Of a stretch of 64,000 nt of DNA, positions 9,288 through 18,613 are shown piece after piece. The number at the start of each line of letters is the position of its first letter. Positions within the stretch are counted from its first letter, which is position 1. Location: assembly GCF_002174455.2 (NCBI RefSeq), contig NZ_CP147246.1:2706001-2770000 (forward strand), in the 5' to 3' direction. The translations under genes and the position numbers were made by a program. This DNA is from Enterococcus sp. 9D6_DIV0238 (GTDB taxonomy: Bacteria > Bacillota > Bacilli > Lactobacillales > Enterococcaceae). The notes below the pieces were generated by a model. It was not told where the DNA came from and made no database searches. It worked only from the letters and a program-made list of their open reading frames with translations.

Positions 9288-9316
9288 TCCGCTTTTAAAT
9301 TAAGGAGGAGAAGTTA

Positions 9317-9808
9317 ATGTTCGTAACTAAAAAAGGTGAGCAAGTTGAAATCATTGGTGAACAGCCTAAGGTAGGTATGAAAGCACCAGCATTTTCGTTG
9401 CCAAATCTTGATGATGAAATCGTGAGTCTTAAGGATATTGCTGGTAAAACAGTGTTGATCAGCGTGGTTCCGGATATCGATACGCGCGTTTGTTCTTTAC
9501 AGACAAAACGATTTAATCAAGAAGCTGCTAAAGTGGAAGAGGTTGTATTTATAACAATTTCCAATAATACTAAAGAAGAACAAGCTAATTGGTGTGCTGC
9601 TGAGGGTGTAGATATGGAGTTGCTTCACGATACAAAAGGAACATTTGGTGAAGCTTACGGTCTATTTATCCCAGCAATGGGTCGATTGGCTCGAGCTATT
9701 TTTGTCATCGATCAAGAAGGGACACTTGTCTACGAAGCTGTCTCAACTGAAATTGCTGAAGAGCCGGATTATGATTTGGCCTTAGAAAAAGCAAAAGCTG
9801 CTCGATGA
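9317..9808 (+). CDS. tpx: Thiol peroxidase Tpx
   Basis: Atypical 2-Cys peroxiredoxin that reduces peroxides using thioredoxin. The 163-aa product has the peroxidatic cysteine C59 in DIDTRVC and the resolving cysteine C93 in ANWCAAEG, in the spacing typical of Tpx. Start ATG follows AAGGAGG by 8 bases, and that ribosome site is the 3' end of the upstream repeat. The gene stops 11 bases before the valS -35, so it must be transcribed from within or beyond the repeat array. Confidence 0.94.
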   Translation: MFVTKKGEQVEIIGEQPKVGMKAPAFSLPNLDDEIVSLKDIAGKTVLISVVPDIDTRVCSLQTKRFNQEAAKVEEVVFITISNNTKEEQANWCAAEGVDMELLHDTKGTFGEAYGLFIPAMGRLARAIFVIDQEGTLVYEAVSTEIAEEPDYDLALEKAKAAR

Positions 9809-9819
9809 TTTTTTTGAAA

Positions 9820-9849
9820 TTGACTTCTGTTCACCTTCAATGGTAGAAT
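9820..9849 (+). promoter_or_regulatory. Promoter of the valS T-box transcript
   Basis: -35 TTGACT (9820-9825), 18-base spacer, extended -10 TGG-TAGAAT (9844-9849), placing the transcript start near 9856. Confidence 0.7.
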
Positions 9850-9855
9850 GTAGCA

Positions 9856-10102
9856 AAGACGTTGAACAAGAGGAGTATTACTGGCATCGTTTTAGAGAGA
9901 AGATCGATTGGTGGGAGATTTTCACATAACCAGTAAGAAGGTAGCTTGGGAGTCGATGATTTGAATTTAGTAGAATGATTCGAGTCGTGATCGTTACCTC
10001 ACGAATGAAGTGGTGTTTGTAGTTGCAGACACAATTTAGGTGGTACCACGTATAAAAAGATTATGCGCCCTAGAATACGCAAGTATTTTAGGGCTTATTT
10101 TT
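9856..10102 (+). promoter_or_regulatory. T-box riboswitch leader of valS
   Basis: Binds uncharged tRNA(Val) and lets transcription proceed into valS. Visible parts are GAGGAGTA of stem I, AGAGAG of the distal loop, and the T-box core around TTAGGTGGTACCACG (10036-10050). The terminator is GCCCTAGAATAC/GTATTTTAGGGC (10067-10094) with a T-rich tail. A candidate specifier codon is GTC (9952-9954), a valine codon; the exact specifier loop was not folded. Confidence 0.92.
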
Positions 10103-10165
10103 ATGTGTTTCATTGAATCAATACTCACTAAAATAGTCGATAAAAAACAGGAAGAAGGAATTTGT

Positions 10166-12811
10166 ATGACAGAAGAAAAAAATCTACCAACCAAATACCA
10201 GCCGACTGAGATCGAACAAGGTCGCTATCAAAAATGGTTGGATCAGGATTTGTTCAAACCAAATGGCAATAAAGAAGCTAAGCCCTATTCGATCGTGATT
10301 CCCCCGCCAAATGTAACAGGCAAGCTACACTTGGGACATGCCTGGGATACAACATTGCAAGATATGATCATTCGTCAAAAAAGAATGCAGGGGTTTGACA
10401 CATTATGGTTACCTGGAATGGATCATGCTGGAATTGCTACTCAAGCAAAAGTTGAAGAAAAGTTAGCTGAAGAAGGAATTTCTCGTTATGATTTAGGGCG
10501 TGAAAAGTTTGTCGAACAAGTATGGGACTGGAAAGAAGAATATGCTTCCCATATTCGTGAACAATGGGCAAAAATGGGTTTGTCTTTAGATTATAGCCGT
10601 GAACGTTTTACCTTAGATGAAGGATTATCTCAAGCTGTCCGCAAAGTGTTTGTTTCGTTATATGAAAAAGATCTGATTTATCGTGGGGAATACATCATCA
10701 ACTGGGACCCCAAAGCGAAGACCGCTTTATCAGATATCGAAGTGATCCACAAAGATATCGAAGGTGCGTTTTACCATATGAGTTATCCACTGACTGACGG
10801 AACTGGAGTGGTAGAAATTGCGACAACTCGGCCTGAAACAATGTTAGGAGATACTGCAATCGCCGTTCATCCGGAAGACGAACGCTATCAAGCTTTAATT
10901 GGTAAAACAGTAACATTGCCTTTGGTAAATAAAGAAATCCCGATCATTGCAGATGAATATGTCGATATGGAATTTGGAACAGGTGTTGTAAAAATCACGC
11001 CAGCTCATGATCCAAATGACTTTGAAGTTGGTAACCGTCATGATCTTCCTCGTGTCAATGTCATGAATGAAGATGGTTCCATGAATGAGCTTGCTGGTAA
11101 ATATGAAGGTATGGACCGTTTTGCTGCAAGAAAAATGATCGTTTCTGATTTAAAAGAAATGGGTCATTTGATCAAAATTGAAACAATGAACCATAGTGTC
11201 GGTCATTCAGAACGGACAGGTGTTGTTGTTGAGCCAAGACTATCTACACAGTGGTTCGTTAAAATGGCGCCATTAGCTGAAAAGGCGATCGAAAATCAAA
11301 AGACAGACAATGCAGTTGAATTTTTCCCGCCGCGTTTTGACCAAACGTTCTTGCGCTGGATGGACAATGTCCACGATTGGGTTATTTCCCGTCAATTATG
11401 GTGGGGTCATCAAATCCCGGCTTGGTACCACAAAGAAACAGGCGAAATGTATGTTGGTATGGAAGCGCCGGAAGATGCAGAAAATTGGATTCAGGATGCC
11501 GATGTTTTAGATACATGGTTCAGTTCAGCACTATGGCCATTTTCAACAATGGGCTGGCCGGACACGAATGCTGAAGATTACCAACGTTATTTCCCAACAA
11601 GTACGCTGATTACAGGATATGACATTATTTTCTTCTGGGTAAGCCGGATGATTTTCCAAAGTTTGGAATTTACAGAACAGCGACCATTTAAAAATGTCTT
11701 GATGCATGGATTGATCCGTGCAGAAGATGGGCGTAAGATGAGTAAGTCTTTAGGTAACGGGATCGATCCGATGGAAGTTATCGAAAAATATGGTGCAGAT
11801 GCATTAAGATGGTTCTTGTCAAACGGTTCAGCACCAGGTCAGGATATGCGCTTTAGCTATGAAAAAATGGATGCTGCTTGGAACTTTATCAACAAAATTT
11901 GGAACGCCAGCCGTTTTGTGATCATGAACGTTGAAGGGATGACTTTTGAAGACATCGACTTTAGCGGTGAGAAGACAGTTGCTGATCGTTGGATCTTGAC
12001 ACGCCTGAATGAAACAGTTGAAAAAGTAACTGACTTCTTTGAACGGTTTGAGTTTGGTGAAGCCGGCCGTCAATTGTATAACTTCATCTGGGATGATTTC
12101 TGTGACTGGTATATTGAAATGAGTAAGGAAATCTTATATGGTGAAAATGAAGCGGCTAAACAAACAACACGTAGCATTTTAGTGTATACACTAGATCAGA
12201 TTTTACGTTTGTTACACCCGATCATGCCGTTTGTAACCGAAGAAATCTGGGAAAACATCCCGCATCAAGGAGAATCTCTAGTCATTGCAGAGTACCCAGT
12301 CGTACATGAAGAGTTTTCTGACGAAACGGCTGCTCGCGGAATGGAAGTTCTAAAAGAATTGATTCGTGCAGTCCGAAACATTCGAGCAGAAGTGAATACA
12401 CCATTATCTAAACCAATCACCTTATTGATCAAAACAAATGATGCAGCTGTCGACAAGTTTTTGGTCGAAAACACAAGTTATATTGAACGCTTCTGTAACC
12501 CGGAAGAGTTGACGATTTCAAGTGATATTACAGCACCGGAATTAGCTATGTCTGCTGTTCTAACAGGAGCAGAACTTTATTTGCCGCTTGCAGGACTGAT
12601 CAATATTGAAGAAGAAATTGCTCGTTTAGAGAAAGAATTAGAAAAGTGGACGCAAGAAGTAAAACGCGTGCAAGGAAAATTAGCGAATGAACGCTTTGTA
12701 GCGAATGCGCCGGATGAAGTGGTTCAAGCAGAAAAAGAAAAAGAAAAAGATTATCTAGAAAAACAAGTAGTTGTGAAAGAACGAATTGCCCAATTACGTA
12801 CCGTTGAATAA
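10166..12811 (+). CDS. valS: Valyl-tRNA synthetase
   Basis: Charges tRNA(Val) and edits mischarged threonine. The 881-aa class I enzyme has HLGH at residues 55-58 ([14 protein letters not shown]), an editing CP1 domain (about 200-370, with [13 protein letters not shown]), KMSKS at 524-528, an anticodon-binding domain, and a C-terminal coiled-coil arm rich in E/K. The ATG at 10166 follows GAAGAAGGAA; the 42-codon in-frame upstream extension is T-box and terminator sequence, not protein. folC follows in a separate transcription unit. Confidence 0.97.
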   Translation: MTEEKNLPTKYQPTEIEQGRYQKWLDQDLFKPNGNKEAKPYSIVIPPPNVTGKLHLGHAWDTTLQDMIIRQKRMQGFDTLWLPGMDHAGIATQAKVEEKLAEEGISRYDLGREKFVEQVWDWKEEYASHIREQWAKMGLSLDYSRERFTLDEGLSQAVRKVFVSLYEKDLIYRGEYIINWDPKAKTALSDIEVIHKDIEGAFYHMSYPLTDGTGVVEIATTRPETMLGDTAIAVHPEDERYQALIGKTVTLPLVNKEIPIIADEYVDMEFGTGVVKITPAHDPNDFEVGNRHDLPRVNVMNEDGSMNELAGKYEGMDRFAARKMIVSDLKEMGHLIKIETMNHSVGHSERTGVVVEPRLSTQWFVKMAPLAEKAIENQKTDNAVEFFPPRFDQTFLRWMDNVHDWVISRQLWWGHQIPAWYHKETGEMYVGMEAPEDAENWIQDADVLDTWFSSALWPFSTMGWPDTNAEDYQRYFPTSTLITGYDIIFFWVSRMIFQSLEFTEQRPFKNVLMHGLIRAEDGRKMSKSLGNGIDPMEVIEKYGADALRWFLSNGSAPGQDMRFSYEKMDAAWNFINKIWNASRFVIMNVEGMTFEDIDFSGEKTVADRWILTRLNETVEKVTDFFERFEFGEAGRQLYNFIWDDFCDWYIEMSKEILYGENEAAKQTTRSILVYTLDQILRLLHPIMPFVTEEIWENIPHQGESLVIAEYPVVHEEFSDETAARGMEVLKELIRAVRNIRAEVNTPLSKPITLLIKTNDAAVDKFLVENTSYIERFCNPEELTISSDITAPELAMSAVLTGAELYLPLAGLINIEEEIARLEKELEKWTQEVKRVQGKLANERFVANAPDEVVQAEKEKEKDYLEKQVVVKERIAQLRTVE

Positions 12812-12827
12812 ATGAAAAAAGAGGATG

Positions 12828-12930
12828 GGACAGAAGTGTTCAACTCCAAGAAATAAGAGGGAATTCACGAAAATTGCTCTTCAAATTTTTGTGAATTTCA
12901 GCTTATTTCCGAAGGAGTTACTTCTGTTTC
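12828..12930 (+). repeat. Type-3 repeat, long hairpin, copy 1
   Basis: About 100 bases form one long stem: ACAGAAGTG/ACTTCTGT, AACTCC (12842-12847)/GGAGTT (12914-12919), GAAATAAG/CTTATTTC and AATTCACGAAAATT/AAATTTTTGTGAATT. It is followed by the linker CCGTTTATTCG and a terminator hairpin. The same two-part layout recurs at 29371-29542 and, shortened, at 32948-33045. Confidence 0.8.
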
Positions 12931-12947
12931 CACCGTTTATTCGTTTT

Positions 12948-12995
12948 AAAAAGGACTGGGGTGTAACTCGTAGAGTTATGTCCCAGTCCCTTTTT
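12948..12995. terminator. Bidirectional terminator (type-3 second hairpin) between valS and the VTT protein gene
   Basis: GGACTGGG (12953-12960) pairs with CCCAGTCC (12982-12989), with an inner stem AACTC-GTA-GAGTT at the tip. It is flanked by AAAAA and TTTTT, so it can stop transcription both ways. The minus-strand gene's stop codon overlaps its edge. Confidence 0.85.
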
Positions 12996-13587
12996 AGCGT
13001 ATCAAGAATCGATTGAATAAAAATAATATAGCGTACCCATAAGTAGCTACAGACCAAAATTTGAAAATCAACAGAATTTTCATATACTCTTTAAATGGCA
13101 ACTCAGTTAATCCAGCAACTAAACAGACCAAATCATCTGGTGCAAAAGGAACTAACAACGTTAAGATCATAAGTTTTTTGATCCCTTTTTCAGGACGGTC
13201 GACCATTCGTTCAAATTTGAGGTAACGTTTTTTTGATAAAATCAATCGTACAAAGGATTTGCCGTAATAGCGAGCAAGCCAGTAAACAATGATTTCTCCA
13301 ATGATCAAACCAATATAGCTATAAAACAATCCTTGAAGATTACCAAACATCAGCATACCGACAACTGTGGAAATTCCACCAGGAAGAATCGGGACAATGA
13401 CTTGAAGGATTTGTAAAAAAATGAAAATAAACACAGCATATTCACCAAACTGATCGATAAACGTTTGAAGTGACTGAACAGAACGAAAAATTCCTATAGA
13501 ATAGCCATAAATTACTAAAGCTGTAAAGCATAGAACTCCTAGAATCGGCAATACATAAATGATTCGCTTTAAAAACGTTCTCTCCAT
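12994..13587 (-). CDS. VTT/TVP38-DedA-like integral membrane protein
   Basis: A 197-aa multi-pass membrane protein with the SNARE-associated/VTT-domain signature: PILPGGISTVVGMLMFG in the middle, a GKSFVRLI loop, and a PFAPDDLVCLVAG re-entrant segment. About 5-6 membrane segments are visible. The family (TVP38/YdjX/DedA) is linked to lipid-carrier or lipid movement across membranes. The ATG at 13587 is chosen because AGAGAGGA lies 9 bases upstream; an in-frame TTG at 13611 overlaps the end of yfhO. The genes are probably co-transcribed. Confidence 0.82.
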   Translation of the reverse strand: MERTFLKRIIYVLPILGVLCFTALVIYGYSIGIFRSVQSLQTFIDQFGEYAVFIFIFLQILQVIVPILPGGISTVVGMLMFGNLQGLFYSYIGLIIGEIIVYWLARYYGKSFVRLILSKKRYLKFERMVDRPEKGIKKLMILTLLVPFAPDDLVCLVAGLTELPFKEYMKILLIFKFWSVATYGYAILFLFNRFLIR

Positions 13588-13607
13588 ACTGGAAATTCCT
13601 CTCTTAC

Positions 13608-16175
13608 TCAAGCTGATTTTTTCTTTGAAATTCTTTTGAACAGTTGATAAAAGAATACGCCTAAAAGTACAGAAATGCTAATGAAAGTACCTATGATCAA
13701 ATTCTTCTGATAATAACGCATACTGATTTTGTGTGTACCTGATGGTAGTTCTATTCCAGTGAAATTGCCTAAAATACGGTGACTGTCCACTTTTTTTCCG
13801 TCAACTGTTATTTTCCAATCTTTATCATAAGGAATGGACAGATAAAGTAATGATGAATCATCTTTTTCCACAGTTATCGTACCAGTTAATACACCAGAAG
13901 TATGTCTGGTAAGCTGAAGTGCTTGTTCTTTTTGTTGTGCCACTAAAGAATCAAACTGTGACTGAGACAATGTTTTCAGGTCGATCGTATCTTTTTTTAG
14001 TGTTTTTTCCGTTTCTAATTGCAATTGTACGATCTCATTTTTCTTATAATAACCTAAATTGAAAATTTGATTCGTTGCAATATAGATAGAGGGTTCGATT
14101 TTTTTCCCATTTACCTTGAAAGAGGTAATTTTCTTCCAATTGATATCAGGAATATAAAGGTATAATTCACCATTAGCAGTTGTTTTTACTGTCAACGTAT
14201 AATTATTCTCAGATTGAACGGACCAAAATGTTTTTTCGGCAGATTGAAAGTAATTGGACTGTTTTTTTCTGATACTTTGTAAAATTGTTTCTTGGTTTTT
14301 TAGCGGTTGATTCTTGGTAAGTTTGATAGAGTCAAATTCGTTTGGCACTAGAAAGCCCATGCCGATCGCTTCAGCATTTTGATAAACGTGAGTCGAAGGA
14401 TCTCTGGAGATATCTTCTTGATTCGCTTTTTTATCGGGTGTCACTTGATAGCCAACGTTCAATAATAGATTGATCACATTTGATTCATCGACATAAGCGA
14501 TTCTTCGATCATTTTTTTGATAGAGTCCTAGTTCCTGCAATGTTTTTTGAGTCTTAGCTTCTAAAGTCGATGTATAACTTGAAACACCAGCGTAGCCATA
14601 AAAAAGTGGGTTGTTGTACCCGTTATTTTTTTCTTGATACCCAGCATCTTTAGAATTGATCGTTTGTTTGATACGAGATAAACCAGACTGCTTATTTTCT
14701 AAATCTGAAATGATTTCATTTTGAATTTTTGCTGTTTTACTAAACGTTTCTTGGTTTCCAAAAGGAATATCCTTGAAGCTGATCCAAAAATTGAAACTCA
14801 ATTCAAAACTGACAACTAGGCACATTATAATAAATGCACTTGTTTTTTTTCTACCATTATTTCGCTGAATGAATGTGATTAATCCATAAATGATCCAAAT
14901 GCTGAACAAACTAAAAAGATAGTAGTGATCTTCAAGTAAAAAATCTCTGTGATTTGAAAACTTCAAAGAGATATATCCGATAATCAATAAAGCTGAAAAA
15001 ACACTAGGAACGATGATCCTTAATTTCTCTCCTTTTTTTAATTCCAGAAAGGCTTCATAAGCAAATTTGATGATCAAAAAGCTAAAGATAAATGTATTTC
15101 GATATGGAAAACCTGCTGGACTTTGGAACATATGCCAAATGGTATTGACTAACTCCAGCCAAAAACTAAGGAAAATGAACCCTACCAAAGCTGCAGCTCC
15201 AAGCTTTTCCTTTTTGGATATCGTACTAAGCTGGAAATAGGCAAGAAAAAGCAAGACCATCAATATGCCTGAGAAGACAGTTGGTAAGTGATCTAAACGT
15301 GTATCAAAATTGACATTGCCTAAACCAAATTGTGAAAGAACATCGGGACCAAATTTGGGCTTAGGTAAAAAAGTTTGCCACTCAAAGTTTGTTTTATTCG
15401 TCGAAAGCATTCCTTCCACCGCGGGAATCAGGATGAAACTAGTACTGATCCCGGTAAAGAAAGAAGTCACAAAGAATAAACGACCTTCTTTGATGAAATG
15501 CCAAAGTGATTTTTTCTCAGAAACAGATGATTTTTGATAGTACCAATAAAGGCTATAACAAACAGCGAAAATGCAAAGCATATAGCCCATATAATAATTG
15601 GTGACAATGGAGAAAAAGAGAACGCTGGCATACAACCAATATTTCTTCTTGTCCCATAATCGCTGAATACCTAATACAAGAAGTGGTAGCAGGATCAAAG
15701 CATCCAGCCACATGAAATTCAAACTATAAACAGTCACAAAGCCGCATAAGCTATAAGAAGTTGAAAATAATAGGGTAGCTGTGGATGCTTGTGAATATGT
15801 TTTATTAAGGTAATAGAACATTGAAGTTCCCATGAAAGAAATCTTCAATGTGATGATCAATAAAATCACGATCGGCAGTTGATCATAAGGAAATAATAAC
15901 ACCAGAAAATTGAAAGGACTTAACAAATAATAAGCAGTCAACGGTAGAATAGTTCCGCCAAGAGCATCTGAAAATGAATAGAGAGAATAGGAATCTCCTT
16001 GGAAAAATTGTTTGAACGCACTTAAAAAAGGCATATATTGTGTTCCTAAATCGCTGACTAATAAATTATTATTTCCAAAAGGCGCTAGATTTAAGCAAGA
16101 CCAAAGAATGATCAGCAGGAAAAATGGAAATAGAAAGCTTCCGCTTAGTAAAAAATACTTTTTTCTTTTCGACAT
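13608..16175 (-). CDS. YfhO family membrane protein (polymer glycosylation)
   Basis: An 855-aa polytopic protein with about 12 or more membrane segments in residues 1-450 and a C-terminal extracytoplasmic segment, then a last membrane helix and a basic tail (FKRISKKKSA). The early DLGTQYMPFL motif and the length identify the YfhO family. B. subtilis YfhO works with CsbB to put GlcNAc on lipoteichoic acid; Listeria homologues glycosylate teichoic acids. A CsbB-like glycosyltransferase lies 28 kb away at 43837-44775, a plausible partner. ATG at 16175 has AAGGAG about 11 bases upstream, a long spacing. Confidence 0.85.
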   Translation of the reverse strand: MSKRKKYFLLSGSFLFPFFLLIILWSCLNLAPFGNNNLLVSDLGTQYMPFLSAFKQFFQGDSYSLYSFSDALGGTILPLTAYYLLSPFNFLVLLFPYDQLPIVILLIITLKISFMGTSMFYYLNKTYSQASTATLLFSTSYSLCGFVTVYSLNFMWLDALILLPLLVLGIQRLWDKKKYWLYASVLFFSIVTNYYMGYMLCIFAVCYSLYWYYQKSSVSEKKSLWHFIKEGRLFFVTSFFTGISTSFILIPAVEGMLSTNKTNFEWQTFLPKPKFGPDVLSQFGLGNVNFDTRLDHLPTVFSGILMVLLFLAYFQLSTISKKEKLGAAALVGFIFLSFWLELVNTIWHMFQSPAGFPYRNTFIFSFLIIKFAYEAFLELKKGEKLRIIVPSVFSALLIIGYISLKFSNHRDFLLEDHYYLFSLFSIWIIYGLITFIQRNNGRKKTSAFIIMCLVVSFELSFNFWISFKDIPFGNQETFSKTAKIQNEIISDLENKQSGLSRIKQTINSKDAGYQEKNNGYNNPLFYGYAGVSSYTSTLEAKTQKTLQELGLYQKNDRRIAYVDESNVINLLLNVGYQVTPDKKANQEDISRDPSTHVYQNAEAIGMGFLVPNEFDSIKLTKNQPLKNQETILQSIRKKQSNYFQSAEKTFWSVQSENNYTLTVKTTANGELYLYIPDINWKKITSFKVNGKKIEPSIYIATNQIFNLGYYKKNEIVQLQLETEKTLKKDTIDLKTLSQSQFDSLVAQQKEQALQLTRHTSGVLTGTITVEKDDSSLLYLSIPYDKDWKITVDGKKVDSHRILGNFTGIELPSGTHKISMRYYQKNLIIGTFISISVLLGVFFYQLFKRISKKKSA

Positions 16176-16537
16176 GGTTCATAATACTCCTTTATACTAA
16201 TGATTTATCGCTGTTTTAGGATAAAGGTTCAATCAATCAAAAAAATCAAACGAACTACCTGCAACAAAGCTATGAAATAAAAAAAGATTGGACAAGACCT
16301 AAAAAATAAGTCTAGCATGAAACATAATAATGAGGCAAAATATTGCATCTCACTTTATACATATAGTCTTGTTTATTTTATCATAGCAGCCCACGATTTG
16401 ACGTTGCCCCTCATTTTTTTACTCTTTTTTTAAAAAATGTCCAAGTTTTTGGACAAATTTGACTGTTTTCAGAATTAAAAACATTAATTAGTGAAAAGAA
16501 GGTAGCCTTTCGCTATAATGGAGAATGAGGAGTTGAT
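16176..16537. other. Intergenic region between yfhO and folC
   Basis: No gene seen. It holds the divergent control regions. A perfect inverted repeat TGTCCAA-GTTT-TTGGACA (16438-16455) lies before the folC promoter and could be an operator. An imperfect stem around TGAGGCAAAATATTGCATCTCA, near ACAAGAC/GTCTTGT arms, lies at about 16290-16375. Confidence 0.4.
16491..16519 (+). promoter_or_regulatory. Promoter of folC
   Basis: -10 TATAAT (16514-16519) with a weak -35 GTGAAA (16491-16496) at 17 bases, 19 bases before the folC start codon. Confidence 0.6.
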
Positions 16538-17842
16538 ATGATGACACTAACGATAGAAGAAGCAATTGAATGGATCCATAGTAGACTGCCATTTGGCTCA
16601 AGACCAGGACTTGATCGTGTCGAAGCTTTATTGACACGTGTCGGAAACCCAGAAGAAAAAGTCCCCACGATTCATATTGCCGGAACGAATGGAAAAGGCT
16701 CGACTGTTACATATCTACGTTGTATGTTAGAAGAGCTGGGCTTAAAGGTAGGTACATTTACCTCTCCTTACATTGAACATTTTAACGAACGGATAGCGAT
16801 CAATGGACAAGGGATACCTGATCATCAAATCATAAAGTACGTAGAAAAATATCAGCCGCTGATCAAGGAAATGGATCAGGATGCTTCCGTATCAGGTATT
16901 ACAGAATTCGAAACATTGACAGTAATGGCGCTGGATTATTTTTTAGATAAGCAAGTAGATATTGCGATTGTCGAAGTTGGATTAGGTGGATTATTAGATA
17001 GCACTAATATAGTAAAGCCGATCTTGACAGCAATTACGACGATCGGGAAAGATCACACTGAAATTTTAGGTGACACACTGGAAAAAATCGCCTTCCAAAA
17101 AGCAGGTATCATCAAAGAAAATATACCAGTCGTCACAGGTAACATTGAAGAAAATGCCTTAGCCGTTATTGAAGCAGAGGCTCACAAAAGACATAGTCGA
17201 ATATATCGTTATAATCAAGACTATAAGGTCGATTACCTACATCCTGATAAAAGTTGGGGCGAAACATTTCATTTTTATGGAGACGCTGGCAAATTACCAA
17301 ATATAAAAATTCCTTTACTAGGACGCCATCAAATAGAAAATGCTGCAGTTGCGATCCAATTGTTCTATTTATATTGTCAGTTGCGTCAGATCAATTTTAG
17401 AGATCGAGATGTGTATCAAGGACTTGCTAAGGCCCAATGGCCCGCTCGCATGGAAAAAATCAGCGATGAGCCGTTGATTATTTTAGATGGTGCTCATAAT
17501 GATCATGCTGTTCGTCGTTTGGCGGACAATCTTAAAAAGGAATTTTCTGGTCGTGAGATACATATTCTTTTTTCCGCTCTTTCTACAAAGAATGTCGATC
17601 AGATGATCAGTATACTAAAACAAGTTCCGAATATTCATCTGTATTTGACGACTTTTGAATATCCAAAAGCCATTGATTTGACGAAAATGGAGCATCTTGA
17701 AGATCATAAGACCGAGATTGTTTCTTTATGGCAGTTTGGTTTAGGTGAAATTTTAGAAAAAATGTCTTCGGATGATGTTATGCTAGTGACAGGTTCACTT
17801 TACTTTGTTTCTCAGGTTCGTGAGTTATTACTAAACTTATAA
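16538..17842 (+). CDS. folC: Folylpolyglutamate synthase/dihydrofolate synthase
   Basis: Adds glutamate to folates (and/or to dihydropteroate). The 434-aa Mur-ligase-family protein has the P-loop IAGTNGKGSTVTYL, FTSPYIEHFNERI, GLGGLLDSTN, and LDGAHNDHAV in the C-terminal domain. Start is ATG at 16538 (a second ATG is adjacent) after GAGGAG. It follows valS at a distance, with two minus-strand genes between, whereas in many Firmicutes valS and folC are directly adjacent. Confidence 0.95.
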   Translation: MMTLTIEEAIEWIHSRLPFGSRPGLDRVEALLTRVGNPEEKVPTIHIAGTNGKGSTVTYLRCMLEELGLKVGTFTSPYIEHFNERIAINGQGIPDHQIIKYVEKYQPLIKEMDQDASVSGITEFETLTVMALDYFLDKQVDIAIVEVGLGGLLDSTNIVKPILTAITTIGKDHTEILGDTLEKIAFQKAGIIKENIPVVTGNIEENALAVIEAEAHKRHSRIYRYNQDYKVDYLHPDKSWGETFHFYGDAGKLPNIKIPLLGRHQIENAAVAIQLFYLYCQLRQINFRDRDVYQGLAKAQWPARMEKISDEPLIILDGAHNDHAVRRLADNLKKEFSGREIHILFSALSTKNVDQMISILKQVPNIHLYLTTFEYPKAIDLTKMEHLEDHKTEIVSLWQFGLGEILEKMSSDDVMLVTGSLYFVSQVRELLLNL

Positions 17843-17899
17843 TTTAGCCAAAGGGAATCTTACAAAGATGACCTGATGCTTTTAATTTAGGAGGAAATG

Positions 17900-18559
17900 A
17901 TGAGAAAGACAGATGGGATTATTTTTGATATGGATGGTTTGTTGTTTGACACAGAATTGATTTACTATCAATCAACGCAAAAAATTGCCGATGTGATGGA
18001 ATTTCCGTATAGCAAAGAACTCTATTTAAAATTTTTGGGCGTATCAGATGAAGAGGTACAGGCAAATTATCATGAAATTTATAAAGAATTTGGTGAAGAG
18101 CGAGTAGCTGAGTTTATCGAACGTTCTTATGCAGATACGATCAAAGTGTTTGAATCTGGTGAAGTTCCATTAAAAGAAGGTGTTATAGAGTTACTGGATT
18201 ATCTTGATGAACAAAAAATTCCAAGAATGGTTGCTTCAAGCAATGTCCGTCCAGCTATTGAGCTTTTATTAGATGGAGCAGGGATCAAAGAACGTTTTTC
18301 AGGAATTGTTTCTGCTGAAGATGTGACTCGTGCAAAACCAGATCCGGAAATCTTCCAAAAGGCATTAGCTTTTCTAGGAACAGAGGCTGAACATACGTTG
18401 ATTTTTGAAGATTCATTCCATGGCGTAACAGCAGCTGCTGCAGCTGGTATACCTGTGATCATGGTACCAGATCTTTTACCGCCAACAGAAGAAATCAGAG
18501 AAAAAACGATTGAAATCTTTGAAAGCTTGACCCAAGCTCCTGACTTTTTGAAAAAATAA
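17900..18559 (+). CDS. HAD-superfamily phosphatase, beta-phosphoglucomutase-like
   Basis: A 219-aa HAD hydrolase with motif I FDMDGLLFDTE, ASSN (motif II), KPDPEIFQKA and EDSFHGVTAA (motifs III/IV), plus a helical cap. Substrate unknown. It sits between folC and radC in the same direction, probably one operon. ATG at 17900 is preferred to the adjoining ATG at 17897 because AGGAGG ends only 2 bases from the latter. Confidence 0.85.
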   Translation: MRKTDGIIFDMDGLLFDTELIYYQSTQKIADVMEFPYSKELYLKFLGVSDEEVQANYHEIYKEFGEERVAEFIERSYADTIKVFESGEVPLKEGVIELLDYLDEQKIPRMVASSNVRPAIELLLDGAGIKERFSGIVSAEDVTRAKPDPEIFQKALAFLGTEAEHTLIFEDSFHGVTAAAAAGIPVIMVPDLLPPTEEIREKTIEIFESLTQAPDFLKK

Positions 18560-18613
18560 TTTCTTCACTCCTTTGCGTATCTTATAGAGAGAAACGTATG
18601 AAGGAGTGATTTT

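Larger units (their letters stand above)
8781..9308 (+). repeat. Compound intergenic repeat array before tpx (type-1 and type-2 units)
   Basis: The 627 bases between rex and tpx carry no credible gene and are mostly repeats in the order type 2 (8781-8863), type 1 copy A (8865-8980), type 2 (8973-9059), type 1 copy B (9060-9180) and type 1 copy C (9180-9308). Type-1 units start TATCCAGCTGC or similar, contain GAAAAAGATAAA and TTTTCCTATTTT, and end TTCCGCTTTT. They are related to the array at 39722-40032. The last copy ends in the tpx ribosome binding site. Confidence 0.85.

Noticed and set aside
10040..10165. N-terminal extension of ValS from a GTG
   Set aside because: It covers the T-box core and terminator; the ATG at 10166 has a proper ribosome site and gives the standard protein length.
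12862..12897. Possible Rex operator (CACGAAAATT...AAATTTTTGTG)
   Set aside because: It is the centre of the type-3 hairpin, has a longer spacing than a Rex site and lies at a gene end.
12825..13016. 63-aa ORF resembling the 62-aa ORF at 29359-29547 (shared PRNKxEFTKIAxQIF)
   Set aside because: Similarity follows from the shared type-3 DNA repeat; both are hairpin sequence, lack a ribosome site and end in terminators.
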